Shown: piece after piece, positions 6,043-6,713 of the stretch
How positions within the stretch are numbered: the first letter of the stretch is position 1
Layout of the letters: every line of letters starts with the position of its first letter
Translations under genes and position numbers: made by a program
The notes under the pieces: model-generated
Told to the model about the DNA's origin: nothing
The model's input: the letters and a program-made list of their open reading frames with translations, nothing else
Databases searched by the model: none
Source of the DNA: Acidobacteriota bacterium
Lineage (GTDB): Bacteria > Acidobacteriota > Terriglobia > UBA7540
NCBI GenBank assembly: GCA_021786455.1
Contig: JAJYNF010000233.1
Span: forward strand, 1-6,713
Direction of reading: 5' to 3'
Length of the DNA stretch: 6,713 nt

Positions 6043-6713
6043 GACCGTATGGGTTGGCCGGGCATTGACAATGCTTTGAGTCCGGCGCAGGAGCGAGCCG
6101 CATAGGCCCCCGACGAGCGACACAAGCTTTCCAAGATTGTTGCCGCCTCCGCTGCCTGGCCGGAACGAACGTTTGCGAGGGCCAAATACCACCGACATTC
6201 CTCCGAAAACGGGCCATGCGCGAGCGCGACGGCACGCTTCAGGCTTGGGGCAGCGGCGGCATTGTCGCCTTTCAAGAGCCTGGACACGCCGAGGTAGAAC
6301 GGAACCCTGGCGCTCTGCGGGTACTTTTTGGTAAGAGGCTGGAGACGTCGGATCGCCTTAGCATAGTCGCCGGATTGATACGGCGCGAGGGCGAGAGAGA
6401 GATCGGCGAGGTATCGCTGGCGGCCGCTGGACGCGCCGCGCATCAACAAAGGAACGCCAAGCGCCGCAGCGGGCTTCTCGAGAGCGAAAACTCCTTCCTT
6501 GACGGCCATCGTGGGTCCGGCCAGGGGGGATGAAGCGGCCTTGCGCCTATAATTCGTGCGCCCAAAATGGGTCAAAAGCCAGGCGAACAGTAAAACAGCT
6601 ACGCCTCCGGCAGGTATCAGCGGCCAAAACAACCGCCATTTCGGCAGGCGGGCCCGTCCTGGAACAGCGTCGAAAACCCGCGCATGGATTCGATTGTCCT
6701 CCTCGGGGCTGAG
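6036..6713 (-). CDS. Single-pass membrane protein with TPR domain, anti-sigma-like juxtamembrane segment; 5' end outside the window
   Basis: The frame stays open from the right edge to the TGA at 6038-6036, giving 225 residues. No ATG occurs before the membrane helix; the in-frame TTG at 6632 lacks support, so the true start lies upstream. The first visible residues, LSPEEDNRIHARVFDAVPGR, are charged and helical. They resemble the stretch between a zinc-binding zf-HC2 domain and the membrane helix of anti-sigma factors. One membrane helix spans 29-50 (FWPLIPAGGVAVLLFAWLL). A spacer of about 45 residues leads to three TPR-like units at ~99-130 (GDYAKAIRRLQPLTKKYP), ~136-167 (ARVPFYLGVSRLLKGDNAAA) and ~170-202. 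By the positive-inside pattern the orientation is uncertain, because both flanks are basic, but an external TPR region is plausible and its three Cys would fit that. The anti-sigma idea is inference; a plain TPR membrane protein is the safe call. Confidence 0.8.
   Translation of the reverse strand, partial: LSPEEDNRIHARVFDAVPGRARLPKWRLFWPLIPAGGVAVLLFAWLLTHFGRTNYRRKAASSPLAGPTMAVKEGVFALEKPAAALGVPLLMRGASSGRQRYLADLSLALAPYQSGDYAKAIRRLQPLTKKYPQSARVPFYLGVSRLLKGDNAAAAPSLKRAVALAHGPFSEECRWYLALANVRSGQAAEAATILESLCRSSGAYAARSCAGLKALSMPGQPIRSR

Noticed and set aside
6036..6632. 198-residue version of the TPR membrane protein starting at TTG 6632
   Set aside because: The frame stays open and protein-like (SPEEDNRIHARVFDAVPG) to the right edge, and no Shine-Dalgarno precedes the TTG. 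The gene is 5'-truncated by the window instead.

Overview
The window is GC-rich and gene-dense. All four protein-coding genes lie on the minus strand, so they are read from the right edge to the left edge. Every protein carries an export or membrane signal, and three end their signal peptides in Ala-Gln (CEA|QQ, CRA|QQ, SLA|QG). High GC, TPR plus CHAT architecture, a CsgG-like protein with a long Pro/Ala linker, and a YRWFRSDGA-type Ig-like domain together suggest a soil-type Acidobacteriota or a related didermal bacterium. That assignment is inference; no rRNA or marker gene is present.

Layout in transcription order. (1) 6713-6036: the C-terminal part of a single-pass membrane protein with an external TPR domain, whose start lies outside the window. 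The residues before its membrane helix resemble the region after the zinc-binding domain of anti-sigma factors. (2) 6032-3165: a 955-residue exported TPR-CHAT protein with an intact His/Cys dyad. It starts 3 bases after gene 1 stops and has a clear ribosome-binding site inside the end of gene 1, so the two are very probably co-translated. (3) After a 179-base gap holding two tandem hairpins, 2985-1657: a 442-residue exported protein with a CsgG/FlgO-like N-terminal domain, a Pro/Ala/Gly linker and a C-terminal domain resembling the globular part of a pseudopilin. (4) After a 168-base gap with terminator-like hairpins, 1488-1: an exported protein with two copies of an OB-like (DUF5666-like) module around an Ig-like domain. 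It is open to the left edge and so is partial.

The simplest reading is a cell-envelope module: a membrane TPR protein and a secreted TPR-CHAT putative protease, followed by two secreted proteins built for protein-protein or surface interactions. Co-function of genes 3 and 4 with genes 1 and 2 rests only on shared direction and shared export. No RNA genes, mobile elements, CRISPR arrays or convincing plus-strand genes were seen.
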